Part shown: one piece after another, positions 23,725 to 34,791 of the stretch
How the letters are laid out: the number at the start of each line of letters is the position of its first letter
How positions within the stretch are numbered: position 1 is the first letter of the stretch
Assembly: GCF_943734655.1 (NCBI RefSeq)
Contig: NC_071354.1
Span: 74,219,338 to 74,283,337, forward strand
From: Sabethes cyaneus
Lineage: Eukaryota > Arthropoda > Insecta > Diptera > Culicidae
Length of the DNA stretch: 64,000 bases
Reading direction: 5' to 3'
Translations under genes and position numbers: made by a program
Notes under the pieces: model-generated
Databases searched by the model: none
Told to the model about the DNA's origin: nothing
Seen by the model: the letters and a program-made list of their open reading frames with translations, nothing else

Positions 23725-25130
23725 TTTACCAGCCGAGAGCCCGGAGGGCTCTTGCCGTATCAAGAATTCCCCTCCATTATACTCGGTCCTGGGCTAATCG
23801 TCGCTAATTCATTGTGCATCTCGACACACGCAAGTCGGCCTCTACCTGGTTCTGATTCAACCATCTAGCACGTTGGGCCCTCTATTCATGGTGCCGGTGG
23901 GGTCCTTAAAGAGAACGGATTTCACTGCACAGTCGTCTGGCATCTTTGCGACGTGACCGGCCCACCGTAATCTCCCAACTTTAGCCAGGTGTACGATGGG
24001 AATCTCTCCAAGTAGTACCTGCCTCTCGTCGTTCATAAGCCTCCGCCACTCTCCCCTATGTGTTTGCACTCCGCCAAAAATATTCTAAAACACCTTTCGT
24101 TCAAATACGGCAAGTGCACGCGTGCCTTCCGTAAGCAAAGTTACAGTCTCAAGTCCGTAGAGGACTACCGGTCTGATTAGCGTTTTGTACATCGTCAGCT
24201 TTGTGCGTCGGCGTATGCGCCTTGATCGTAGCGTCATAGGGAAAAGTAGGCTCGATGTCCAGCTTGAATGCATCGTTGAATCTCCTTACTCGCAATATTG
24301 TCGGCGGTGACCAGAGACCACTTCCAATTCATCACCGTTAATTTAGTCACTGAGTATGAGAGGCAAACGTTCCTTTCTCATGAGCCTCTCCCTACCATAT
24401 ATTTGGTTTTCGACGCATTGATTTGTAACCCTATCCTCCTAGCCTCCGTTTTTGTCTGGCGTAAATTGCCTTCGCCGTTCCAAGGTTTCTAATAATGATG
24501 TAGAGGTTGCCTGCGAAGACTAGGAGTTGACTACTCTTGCTGAAGATCGTACCTCTCGTTTCGATGTCCGCTCGCCGGATCAAACCTTCAATAGCGATTT
24601 TGAATAACATACATGGCAGTCCATCCCCTTGCAGCAACCCTCTGCGCGATTCGAAAGGACTCAAGAGTGTCCTCGAAACGCGCACGTAGCACATCACTTG
24701 CTTCAGGATAGCAATCAGCCGCGTCAGCTTGTCCGGAAAACTGTATTCGTGCATTATCTTTCATAGCTGTTCGCGTTCAACTGCATCATATGCTGCTCTG
24801 AAATCCACGAAAATATGCTGCGTGGGTAGGTTGTACTCTCGACATTTCTGGAGGATTTGTTGGACAGTAAAAACAAGATCCGTAGTGGCGCGGGCCCCCA
24901 TAAAGCCCGCCTGGTACTGCCCACCGAATTTTCTTGCTATTGGGGATAGACGACGAAACAAAATCTGAACGATTTTCAACCGAATCACTTCGGATCGGGA
25001 GCTGGCACACTGATGTCTTTTGTAGGCACTCCTAGATTAACTTCCGTTGCGTCTCCTACTGCTATATCGCCTTTAAGGTGCTCATCGAAAAACTGCTTCC
25101 AGCTGTCGACCACCTCGCGCTCTGTTGTGG
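23725..25130 (-). mobile_element. RTE-like LINE, 3' half, degenerate
   Basis: Read from 25130 down. RLSPIARKFGGQYQAGFMGA and KCREYNLPTQHIFVDFRAAY are the RT palm. MHEYSFPDKLTRLIA and GLIRRADIETRGTIFSKSSQ come next, then LTMYKTLIRPVVLYGLETVT, and finally VGRLRWAGHVAKMPDDCAVK. The endonuclease half is missing. Frames are interrupted; the FADD motif reads FAGN, so the catalytic site is lost. Confidence 0.8.
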
Positions 25131-25406
25131 ACACTTATGGCTGTGATACACCGACTTAGTGACCGACTCAATTTTTTCAGTAGTAGATCTCGACTATGAC
25201 TGTTTTATTTTCTACAACGCTTCTTACATATCGCCTTAAAGATTGCTGGAGTTATATTATGATCAGTAAGGGACCAGTACATAACGAGCGTGCAGAAGTC
25301 AGCTAAAGCTAAATGAAATATAACACTATTGTTTTGTCTACTGCACGCGGATTACCCGATTCTCGCCAGTGGTACAATCAGCAAAAACTTGTAATTTAAA
25401 ACTTCA

Positions 25407-25455
25407 CAGTTTGACGATGCAAACTAGAGCCTAGTTTGACGATGCAAACTAGAGC
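25407..25455. repeat. Short tandem duplication
   Basis: A 24-bp phrase beginning AGTTTGACGATGCAAACTAG occurs twice in direct succession, separated by TAGT-like overlap. Confidence 0.7.
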
Positions 25456-25673
25456 CAAATTTGGATCGTGTGATATGAATAGTTCTCGTGCCACAGCATG
25501 TTCGTGATAAGATTACTTCCCTCTTCTTTACACATGTCAGATTTAGGTGTGTAACTCTTACAAGTTTGGTTCACATTCTCGTAAAATTTGCCCGTGTCAT
25601 TGGCCGGGAATAGTTGTTCCAGCTCCTCACGATTTCTGTCCTCCTTTTGGCGCTTTTGACGTAGGACTACGTC

Positions 25674-27268
25674 TTACGTGTATAACCCGCGTCGAAGTCG
25701 TACGCCGCGACCCAACATCGAGCAGCTACGAGACACCGGAGTTGCCCAGGAATACACGCGGCAGCTGGAAACAACGCTACCAACGGAAGAGCAACTTGGC
25801 GCAGCAACTCTTGAAGATGGCAGGAAAGGCATTAAGACCGCCATCGGTAGTACTGCTCTAGCGGCACTAGGTACAATGAAGTGCAGGAGAAGAATGCAGC
25901 GCGTGCGAGAATGCTGCAACACCGTACGAGGGCGAATGTGGAGCGATATAAACAAGCACGGAACAGGCAAAACTCGGTGTTCCGGAGGAAAAAGCGCCAA
26001 CAGGAAGAACGAGATCGCGAGGCGATGAAAGAACTGTACCGTCCTAACGATAAACGGAAGTTCTACTAGAAGTTAAACCGTTTTTTTCCTGTGTGGACTC
26101 ATCACTGCGATCAGTATAGTTGATCTATTGTGATATCGCCCGGGTGTGTCCTGTATGACCTGCACTGCATTTCTTTTTGCTATAATCGCTATATGAGCGA
26201 TATGCTTCTTAAATTTCATGTGTGCTTGAATGTATTGGGGTTTACCCTTCCTTCAAAGCTTGATCTACCTTATCCACTTATTCCTCACTGCCAGTACTAT
26301 CCCATATTATAGCCGTCCCTAGCTCATTCGTTCCTCTGACCAGTACACTTAACTATAGGAGGGACTTTTGCACTTTTAAGAAGCTTCAGTGGGCAAATTT
26401 AGAATTCAGCATGAAGGAGGGGTAAATGAGGGGGGCTGAGAATAAACCCATGCTAAAGTCACTAAGATTCGAGCCCACGACTACTCGCTTATCAAAGCAG
26501 ACTCGGTAACCTTGCCGCTACAGAGGCCCCCTAAGTTAAACCGTTCGCGTAAAGGCTATGTGCCGCAGGCCGATATGTGTAGGGACTCAGACGGTAATCT
26601 TCTTACGAACGAACGTGAGGTGATCGAGAGGTGGAAGCAGCATTATGACGAGCACCTTAACAGCGATGTAGCTGAACATGAAGGTGACGATATGGCAATA
26701 GATCTTGGAGCGCGCGCAGAAGACGACAGAAAACCAGCCCCCGACCTCCAGGAGGTAGCAGAAGAGATCGGTCGGCTGAAGAACAACAAATCGGCTGGGG
26801 CTGATCAGCTACCCGGCGAGCTGCTGAAATACGGTGGTGACGCACTGGCTAGAGCGCTGCACTGGGTCATTGTCAAGATTTGGGAGGAGGAATACTACCG
26901 GAGGAGTGGACGAAAGGCATCGTGTGTCCGATCTACAAAAAAGGCGACAAGTTGGATTGTTGTAATTACCGCGCAATCACACTGTTGAACGCCGCCTACA
27001 AGGTACTCTCCCAACTTTTGTCGTCGATTATCACCATTTGCAAAGGGGTTCGTGGGGCAATATCAAGCGTGATTCATGGATGCCCGTGCCACCATGAATC
27101 AGATTTTCGCGCTTCGGCAAGTGTTGCAGAAATGGCGTGAATACGACGTGCCCACGCATCATTTATTCATCGACTTCAAATCGGCGTATGCCACGATCGA
27201 TCGAGATCTGCTATGGCAGATTATGCGCTACTACGGATTTCCGGATAAACTAACGCGATTGGTCAAGG
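25674..27268 (+). mobile_element. RTE-like LINE, central part, split by a SINE
   Basis: From 25674 it encodes the region between endonuclease and RT (EQLGAATLEDGRKGIKTAIG; RMLQHRTRANVERYKQARNR). After the SINE at 26081-26532 it resumes: KLNRSRKGYVPQADMCRDSD; DRKPAPDLQEVAEEIGRLKN; AGADQLPGELLKYGGDALAR; HHLFIDFKSAYATIDRDLLW. It stops abruptly in RT at RYYGFPDKLTRLVKA (about 27268). It is the best preserved member here across this segment. A GACGTAGGACTACGTC palindrome sits just before its 5' end. Confidence 0.85.
26081..26532 (-). mobile_element. Full-length tRNA-derived SINE (family C) with target duplication
   Basis: The sequence AAGTTAAACCG flanks it on both sides (26070-26080 and 26533-26543). 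On the minus strand it begins GGGGCCTCTGTAGCGGCAAG (A-box region), has a B box GTGGGCTCGAATCTTAG, a body shared with 9060-9235, and ends in an A run (plus-strand T run at 26081). Removing it restores the LINE protein phrase KLNRSRKG, apart from a TAG stop just upstream. Confidence 0.85.
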
Positions 27269-28140
27269 CTGTAGGGAATGAGAGCAAAGAGAATGACGAC
27301 AGAGCGAGAAAGAAAGGAAAATGATGAGGGTAGTCGTATGATTAGTTTTGAGGAAGACGGACGACGTAACAAGAGCGCGAAGTAAATATTGTTAAAAAAA
27401 AGATTGATGAGTTGTTAATAATTTGATGACATTGATGGGTTTATGGGGCTATTTGAGGACAATGGCAGTCAAGAAAAACATTCGAAAGCCGTAAATTTTT
27501 TTGCTTTTACAAAAACGACCACAAAGGGGAGAAAAATTTGCCAATAACTAGATTTACTTCCAGTTACTTCCCCCACTCAACCCATCGAGTTATCGCTGCT
27601 CTGGTTTTTCACCTGAAGGTAAAAATCGTAAGCTACAGGTTGGTTGTAAGATGTGTATTTTTTCACTTTATGCCAGTCGTGCTTTCCTGTATGCAATCCT
27701 CTTTATGAATGCTTCGTTTATTTTAAATGCTCTCAATATTCATAACCTTTCAATAGTCTATAGATTTTTGCGGAACGCTTGTCGGTCTAGAATTGGAGTC
27801 AGCAACATGTGGTTGTTCATTTTACTGACACTAAATGAAAGTACACTTTTGAGGTTGCTTAAGGAATAGATTACCTACATGAATTTCGACTCTAATTATG
27901 GTAGTTGACAGCACCCATTGGATATAGTTTCTCCTACAGGAAATAGTTAGGAAGGTTTCTGATCTTCGCTTCTTTTTTTCAGAATTAATAAATGTACTAC
28001 AATTGAAATTATATACCTAATGTTGTCGCAGTGACATAGAAAAAGGGTGCTGATATTGTTTTCTACTCAAAAATCAGAACATCCCCATAAACATTCATCA
28101 TGCCATGTTGCCGTACGCGAATGTGCCTTACTGGACTAGC
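27269..28140. other. Intergenic, nothing recognised
   Basis: This lies between the truncated LINE and the TPR gene 3' end. A purine-rich GA stretch spans about 27280-27330. Confidence 0.45.
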
Positions 28141-28141
28141 T

Positions 28142-28147
28142 TTTATT
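28142..28147 (-). terminator. Polyadenylation signal of the TPR gene
   Basis: AATAAA on the minus strand about 20 nt beyond the stop codon, implying a very short 3' UTR. Confidence 0.55.
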
Positions 28148-28166
28148 TATCGGCTTGCCATTTTAA

Positions 28167-29230
28167 TCAAAATAACGTAGATGTTTTGCCCTTTTTAAAC
28201 CGTTGCCTTGCCTGAGCTTTTGAGTACCGATTTCTAGGAGGTTTTTGTTCGTTTCCGCCAATATCGCCGTTTTCCGCTGCTTCGTCTTTGGTTGGTTGAA
28301 AATCTGAAATAATAATTATATATGTCAGTGTTAAATAATTCTTCGTTTTTGTTGATCTACCTTCGAGAAGATTAACCGGTGGTTCTAGCAAGCCCTTTCG
28401 TTGCAGTTTGGTATAATAGCGTATTAGTTTAGCTATTCCGAATCCAATGGCTGCCAACACAAGCACGACGAATACCATTAAAGAAGTGTGCTAAAAACAA
28501 ACGAATTCGCTTAGACTACCAGGCCCGCTAAGTTTCCAAAATGTGTTATCTTATCGTATAAGATAGTGATAATCCCTGGAAGCATATAACATCATTTACC
28601 TACCTTAATGGCAGGTGTCTCCGTTAGTAACATATCGGCAAATACAATGCACATCCCCACGATACAGCCAATGCCGGCTCCCATTGCCGGAGTCCGTTTT
28701 TCCTTCTCTATATCCTTGTTGCTTAGTTCAGCCGCTTTCCGAGCTGCCTGTATGATTCCCATGTCCTGCGGTTGCAGTTGTAGTGCTTTTCCATAGGACA
28801 GCAGTGCTGTATCGTACTGTCCAACACCGATGTGCACTTCCGCTTTTCGGTAGTATCCTTTAGCCCAAGTTGGGTTCAGCGCTATCGCTCGATCTGCATC
28901 TTCATTGGCATAATAGTACTGTTGCATTTTGAGGAATGCCAGTGATCGATTACTGTATAGAATAGCATCGTTTGGGTTTAACTTAATTGCGTGCGTGTAA
29001 TGAAGAATTGCCTCGGTGAAATTCCCTGCTTTGACGCATTTATTACCCAGTTCCTTTAGCTCATCAGCGGATAGGTTCAAATTACTTTTACCCTCCTTCT
29101 CTGGATTGGAATTTTCTGCCGAAGAAGTTTTGCTCTCCTGGCGGAACGTAATAGCAAAGTATGTCAACAAATTAATAAACAACACAATTATTCTACCGTT
29201 TTATCTAGGTTTAATTATCCTACTTACCAT
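28167..29230 (-). CDS. TPR protein with two C-terminal membrane segments (4 exons)
   Basis: I read coding exons on the minus strand at 29230-29228, 29137-28604, 28490-28361 and 28303-28167. They total 804 nt (267 residues plus stop), all GT-AG. Residues about 27-140 are TPR repeats of the STI1/SGT kind: LKELGNKCVKAGNFTEAILH, DAILYSNRSLAFLKMQQYYY and AKGYYRKAEVHIGVGQYDTA. Such domains commonly bind Hsp70/Hsp90 tails. Two hydrophobic segments follow: GAGIGCIVGMCIVFADMLL, then LMVFVVLVLAAIGFGIAKLI. The end is basic (RYSKAQARQRFKKGK). A membrane-anchored co-chaperone or docking role is inference; I cannot name the orthologue. ATG at 29230-29228 stands directly at a GTAAGTA donor; the apparent start further in (29185) is GTG and intronic. 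AATAAA lies about 20 nt after the stop. Confidence 0.85.
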
Positions 29231-29780
29231 GATTTCCCGTTGGCTTGAACTACAGCCTTCCGCCGAAAGGCTAACGGTAAAAGTTTGTTTCGACTAACAA
29301 ATAAATAGAAATCGTCTATCGATTTTTGTCTAATTAACACAAACTTCACGGTGATCTGCTAACATTATCCTGCCATTTTTCATCGGGTCTGCAGCATAAA
29401 ATGTGGGTGATGTTGTGGTGGTGCGGTCAGTGAGAGGGCAGTGCACTTTTTTGTACTGCTCTGTGAATGTCACGCAGGGATGCCAAATTAACTTTTGAAG
29501 CTCCATCGTTCGGTCCACATTTTGATTCTGGAAAAAAAGTCTCCATCAGAATGATTTTAAAGTTCCTCATTTAATTTCCGAGTTTTATCCGAATTTTGTT
29601 TTTCAATTTTTGCAAGGTTTCCAAATGTCTCCAAGCAATTTATTGCATTGACCACTTTTAAAATAAAAGATCGTGTCCGTATCAAAATGAAAAGCTTACA
29701 TCTGGCATCTCTGATTTACAGATTTCTAATTAGCATGATAACATATCGAAAGGCGGATGTATTATTTTTATGTATTGCTG
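29231..29780. other. TPR gene 5' UTR and upstream region
   Basis: The 5' UTR starts immediately above 29230 on the minus strand. No core promoter element is convincing. The remainder is unrecognised. Confidence 0.4.
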
Positions 29781-29981
29781 ATTGCAAGGAAAATTGTACC
29801 ATCCAAAGTGCGATATCGCTCATAAAAGTGCTATTTTGCATTAAATCGTTTCGGTATCTTCGGCGCACTTTTTCGTTATATTTCAAGCAATAAGTGCGCC
29901 GAAGGGACCGAAACGATTTAATGCAAAATAGCACCTTTATGAGCGATATCGCACTCTGGAAGGTACAATTTTCCTTGCAAT
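29781..29981. mobile_element. Near-perfect hairpin MITE, about 90-bp arms
   Basis: The left arm starts ATTGCAAGGAAAATTGTACC. The right arm ends with its reverse complement, GGTACAATTTTCCTTGCAAT. Arms include GTGCGATATCGCTCATAAA and GCATTAAATCGTTTCGGT with only a few mismatches; the loop is about 25-30 bp. Confidence 0.85.
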
Positions 29982-30017
29982 TGACAATAATAAAGAACAG
30001 ACTGGAACTTTTCTAAA

Positions 30018-30130
30018 TTAAAGCCCAAACACAATGCATACGGATTTTACTACGTTGCGGCAATTTGACAGTTTTTCCATGGGTTTTCTGTCAAATGTAG
30101 TAAAATCCGTATGCATTGTGTCTGGGCTTA
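30018..30130. mobile_element. Short hairpin MITE
   Basis: The arm AAGCCCAAACACAATGCATA plus CGGATTTTACTAC is mirrored by GTAGTAAAATCCGTATGCAT plus TGTGTCTGGGCTT. TTTGACAG/CTGTCAAA continues the pairing inward. Confidence 0.8.
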
Positions 30131-30602
30131 CTACTTTTACAAAGTAGACTTGATGCCCTGAATAGTTTTTTGGCTACCCGGAAAAAATAACCATAACACG
30201 AAGACAAAAATTACTGTAACAATAGGATACAAAATACAGCAAAAACAATAAATTCCAACAAGATAACCAAACCATCAAACTTATTGTTGTCCACCATAAC
30301 TTTCATGGTTTCCAGAGATTCTATCATAAAATGACGGGTTGTAAAGTATCTTAACAATAAAAAAATCAATTTTTTCGCGAACAAAAATTTTCGTTTACAG
30401 TAATATTTATCGGTTTTTTATGATAATTTTTTTAGGCTAAGCAATTAAATATGAATAAAAAAGGCAGTAAATATATGATAAAATATGGCCAATTCTGTAG
30501 CATAAAATAAGAAACAAAAAAATAAATAAAATTTGAATTTTAGGCACTTTTACAATAATTTTACCATAAGTTTCAATGTTCACAATAAAAAACTGTTGTA
30601 GA

Positions 30603-30978
30603 TGCTAGGGGCGTCTCACTAGATTTATATTAAATATATTCACTGCAAATGCTGCAATCACTGCAAATATCGCTTTGCAACCACGGTTGCAGCCAATAAA
30701 AAAATTTTGCAGCAAAAAAATCTCCGAAACCAAACAGACACTGTTCGAAAACAGACACTGAGGAAGCCTGCAAGTCGTAGGCGAAATAGGTATCTGTCAT
30801 TGAATAAAATACACATAGTAGAATTAAATTGGATAAGTTTTCTTATTCTTTATTTTTAGGTTTCGTATTCTACTAAGACGCTCCAAAAACTTCAGTAAAA
30901 AAATCTCGCTTGCATTTTTGCAATGCATGCAAATGATGTAAAAAGCTAGTGCAAAATTGCGAAGTGAGACACCCCTTG
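30603..30978. mobile_element. DNA-transposon-like element with AGGGG(C/T)GTCTCACT ends
   Basis: The left end AGGGGCGTCTCACT (about 30608) and right end AGTGAGACACCCCT (about 30963-30976) are inverted. The repeat at 30736-30897 is nested inside. It is non-coding. Confidence 0.55.
30736..30897 (+). repeat. Interspersed repeat, copy 2
   Basis: Starts AGACACTGAGGAAGCCTGCA, AGTCGTAGGCGAAATAGG and ends CTAAGACGCTCCAAAAACTT. It is the inverted partner of 3537-3695. Confidence 0.65.
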
Positions 30979-31578
30979 TGTAGATGCATTGTTTCTACTA
31001 CAAAATTTAATGTAATTTTTTTTCGAGTAATTTGGACCGGAATTCGTTACTCGCTAGTCACGATGTTACTCATGCTGCTTCGACAGTGTGTGGCATTATA
31101 CTTTACACTCAAAATAATACGCACATAACTAATGAAAAATTTCCATATGAAAATCCTTATAATTATTATGTGCCACATATAAACACAATCCGCCCAGAAG
31201 TACACATGAAAATTATATGCTATTCATATGTATGTGCAAATTTTAAAGGTAAATTTAAAAAATACATAAATGGTAACTGTTTGGCACATAAAGTTCATTT
31301 ACTGGGCACATAGAAAAAATCTATGTGTGAAACAAATAAAAAATATATAAAAAGTTTTCTCAGTGTATGCCATCGATTGGTATAATTTGCATTTAAAGAA
31401 ATTAATCGCAAGACTGTTAAACCCGCATGGTCTTATCTTAGGAAATACAGCAAATAGCGTACGGATTGTATGAAAGTTGACTACACTCAGGCTAGCACCA
31501 ATTGCAAGCACCTCAATGACAGTTAACATTGCTCATAATTCGCATCTGTAGAGCTGTCTTAAGGCCCCCATACACGTA

Positions 31579-31953
31579 CGTACATGTAGTATAATCAATA
31601 TATATAGAATGCCAGTGTCGCTGGTGTTTCATGGATATTTTGGTGGCAAACATGTTGCTGGTTCGTGTCTTGGATGCGGGAACTACATTGTCAAATGGCC
31701 CAATAGAAAATTTTCCTGCCGATGAAATACCCCAAAACGATCAAATCGGGTGGTTTATCCTACGTGATTCACGGAAAAGCAGAACGATTTTTTATTGGGT
31801 TGCCTTTTTAGTTTGACAATCAGATTCCCGTTTCGAATCGATCACTCACACATATGCGCATACAATGTAAATACATAATTTTCAAATGTGTGATGTTTAC
31901 CACGAGCACTGCAGCGACACTGGCATTCTATATATTGATTCTACTGTACATGT
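31579..31953. mobile_element. MITE with about 45-bp inverted ends
   Basis: Left AATCAATATATATAGAATGC then CAGTGTCGCTGG; right CAGCGACACTGGCATTCTAT then ATATTGATTCTACTGTACAT. About 280 bp of non-coding core lie between. Confidence 0.7.
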
Positions 31954-32089
31954 TGGCCGAAAATGTTGGTGAATTCATATTCGCCCAACACGCTCGCCGG
32001 TGTGTGAGCGCCACGAGCCAAACTGACAGAAGAAAATGTTTGGCTCGCCGCTCGACCGGAATGACCCTCCAACATTTTGTTCATTTCCA

Positions 32090-33760
32090 ACCCAACATTC
32101 ACATGTCATGGTGCAAAAGCGAGGGATTGAGCATAAATCCTACGAAAACAACAATTGTGTCATTTACTAAAAGACGCAAAGTATCTTTCACTGGTCTAAA
32201 ACTAGGAGACGTTAAGTTGTCTCTATCTACAGATGTCAAGTATTTGAGCGTTACCTTAGATAAACAACTTTGTTGCAACACGCATATCGAACAACAAACA
32301 AGTAAAGCAATAAATGCTTGTTGGGTCTGTAAAAGAACCTTCGTTAAAAAATGGGGTCTTAAACCAAATATGATTTACTGGATATACTCAGCAATAGTTA
32401 AACCACTGACGAACTGACATGACACATAGAAGAAAATCCTTTAAAAACCATCGTCCTACAAATTTTGCTTGCACATTAGCACCCTCTGTCATGCATGTTG
32501 CGGAGTAGCTTGCATTTGCATGGTTTTATGCTGTAGGGTTTTTACATTTGTATGGTTTTATGCTGAAAACTCGAAGCAACTCTCACGCGCCGCGGTGTGG
32601 TCATGTTGCAAAACATGCTTTTTTGAAAAATGAGTGGTTTTTGATTGGACGATGGAATTAACGCGAGTGTCTCGTCTGTTTGACTGTGGTTAAACCCAGA
32701 ATCACTTATGCATGCATCGCTTATCTGGTGGCCGAAAACAAAACAAAAAACGGCTCAAATTAAGTTGAACAAGTTACAAAGGCTTCCTACCATCTCCATA
32801 ACAGGAGCTATGAGTAGCACTCCCTCTAAAGCCTTAGAAGCTCTACTCAATCTTCTTCCTCTACATCAATTCATCCAATTGGATGCTATGAAAAGTGCTT
32901 TGAGGCTCAAGCGATCCATGAGGTTCTTCGATGGTGATCTCGTTGGACACTTGAGTATTCTCAAAGAGTTTTCCGTAAATCCCTTAATATTAATGAACGA
33001 AGATCATATGCCTAAGCGTAACTACTTCGATCACAAATTTCGTGTTCTTGATTTTACTCGCTCTGATTGGAATGCCAGAGAACCTAACTTTCGCTCAGGA
33101 TCACTGGTGTTCTACACAGACGGATCAAGACAAAATAACATGGCAGGTGCTGGTATAACAGGCCCAGGGATTAACGTTTCAGTTTCAATGGGAAAAAATC
33201 CCACTGTATTTCAAGCAGAAATATATGCAATACTAGAGTGTGTATCGATATGCATAAAAAGAAACTACAAAAATGCAAATATCTGTATTTGCTCGGATAG
33301 TCAAGCAGTATTGAATGCTTTGAAATCAAAAACTCACACTTCTAAACTGGTGTGGGAATGCATAAAACTGTTGGAAAAACTTTCCTGTCGCAATATGGTC
33401 AACCTCTATTGGTTCCTGGTCACTGCGGAATCAAAGGGAACGAAACCGCTGATCAATTGGCAAAAAAGGGATCATCTATGCAGTTCATAGGACCCGAACC
33501 CTTTTTTGGACTATCTTCATGTGCCCTTAAAATGAAACTTAGGAATTGGGAAAAACTAAAGGTACAGTCTAACTGGAATATTACCTCGAATGCCCGGCAA
33601 TCGAAACGTTTTATAGAGCCAAATGCTCTTCAATCACAAAAACTATTAAACTATTTGTAATCATGAGATTGAAAGCTCCGAACATTTGTTGTGCGACTGT
33701 GTTGCACTATATCATAAACGACGTAGATATCTTGATAAGGGGCTGACTCAGCCCTGCGAT
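32090..33760 (+). mobile_element. RNase H-bearing non-LTR retrotransposon (LOA/I/R1-like), 3' half
   Basis: It opens within the RT thumb region (WCKSEGLSINPTKTTIVSFT; STDVKYLSVTLDKQL; SAIVKP), is interrupted at 32405-32688, and then continues (LIWWPKTKQKTAQIKLNKLQ; ALEALLNLLPLHQFIQLDA). RNase H follows: SLVFYTDGSRQNNMAGAGIT with the first catalytic Asp, then ICICSDSQAVLNAL. It finishes after a frameshift as VPGHCGIKGNETADQLAKKG. A 4-nt duplication (TGCA) near 32706 and another frameshift near 33400 disable it. Clade is uncertain. Confidence 0.8.
32405..32688. mobile_element. 284-bp insertion with 8-bp target duplication
   Basis: GTTAAACC stands at 32397-32404 and 32689-32696. The ends are imperfect inverted repeats: left (C)ACTGACGAACTGACATGACA, right GTGTCTCGTCTGTTTGACTG. 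An 8-bp duplication fits hAT- or P-like transposition; the insert is non-coding. Excision restores the LINE phrase IVKPRITYA. Confidence 0.75.
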
Positions 33761-34783
33761 ATTTTGAATGCTGCTCCTAATCAGGTGATAAATTTCATAC
33801 GAAATGCATCACATGATTGGGATAAATGCCGACAGTGTTGAGGTGGCTCATCAAACTTTGATAGCTCACTGATACGACATGGCATAAATTAAAAGAGGAC
33901 ACACCACAATAGATCAAAATAATGGTCGCGGTGGTAAGTCCCCAACAAGGGGAAAAACCCAACATCCCAATATCCCAATTATCGCTCGTGCCCAATATCC
34001 GCCATTATCGCTCGTGGAAAGCTAAACAGCTTGCTTCGTGTTACTGTGTTAGTAAGTCTGTACGTAATAGAACAAAATAAATGTTATCTAAACAAAGTAT
34101 AAGAGCATAAACATAGAAAACTTGCGTTGTCAATAATACATGATTTACCTTTGCGCAGAATTATGTAAAGCTGAAATATTTTCCCCGGAAGCACAATAGC
34201 AAAATTTTCATTGAGCTCATGTTTGAAAATTTAACACCAATTTTATGAGAAAATTAATTTAAAATAATTCTTTTAAATACAACATCCGGCATCACTGTTA
34301 GCAGTGTCAGGCAAGGAATGTCAAAACAAAAAGTTGACAGTAGCTGCTGAGAGAATTGAGAGAACATAATATAGTGGAGAGAATAAGTGGAAACCGCGAG
34401 ATCGCGAGATTCGCGACTCAGACTCTACTCACAGATATCGAGAAATTTTTAAGTCCCGACTCCCGACTCCCGAAGCCTAGCAGCGATGCCAACCTTCTAA
34501 ACTCATATGAGGTTGCAGATCCGTGCAGACTTTTCAACGCTTTTCATCACCAAATTCATCTGGTCACCGCAGGTTTTTTGAAAATGTATAAATATTTGGA
34601 AGTCAATTTATAAAATATCTATAAAGTTGTCAGACTTTGCTTAATTCAAACATTATGAAAATTATTTTCTTCTGCTCATGAATTTTGCTAAAATAATTGA
34701 CAACACTGCCAGAAACATAATTTTTTACCTTTCGGCGTTCTCACTCTCTCGTCGGATTTTCGATTGCCTGCGAACTGGCTGTT
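33761..34783. other. LINE 3' UTR remnant then unrecognised sequence
   Basis: The first part (to about 34100) looks like 3' UTR of the LINE, ending near AATAAATG. The rest shows no gene. CCCGACTCCCGACTCCCGA at about 34455 is a small direct repeat. Confidence 0.4.
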
Positions 34784-34791
34784 GCCGAGAG

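Noticed and set aside
28592..29185. TPR protein starting at 29185 with a hydrophobic N terminus
   Set aside because: The start would be GTG, and 29138-29227 has clear donor and acceptor, so those residues are intron translation.
31032..31313. 93-residue open frame as a gene
   Set aside because: AT-rich, low complexity, with internal inverted phrases typical of a TA-rich repeat; no family resemblance.
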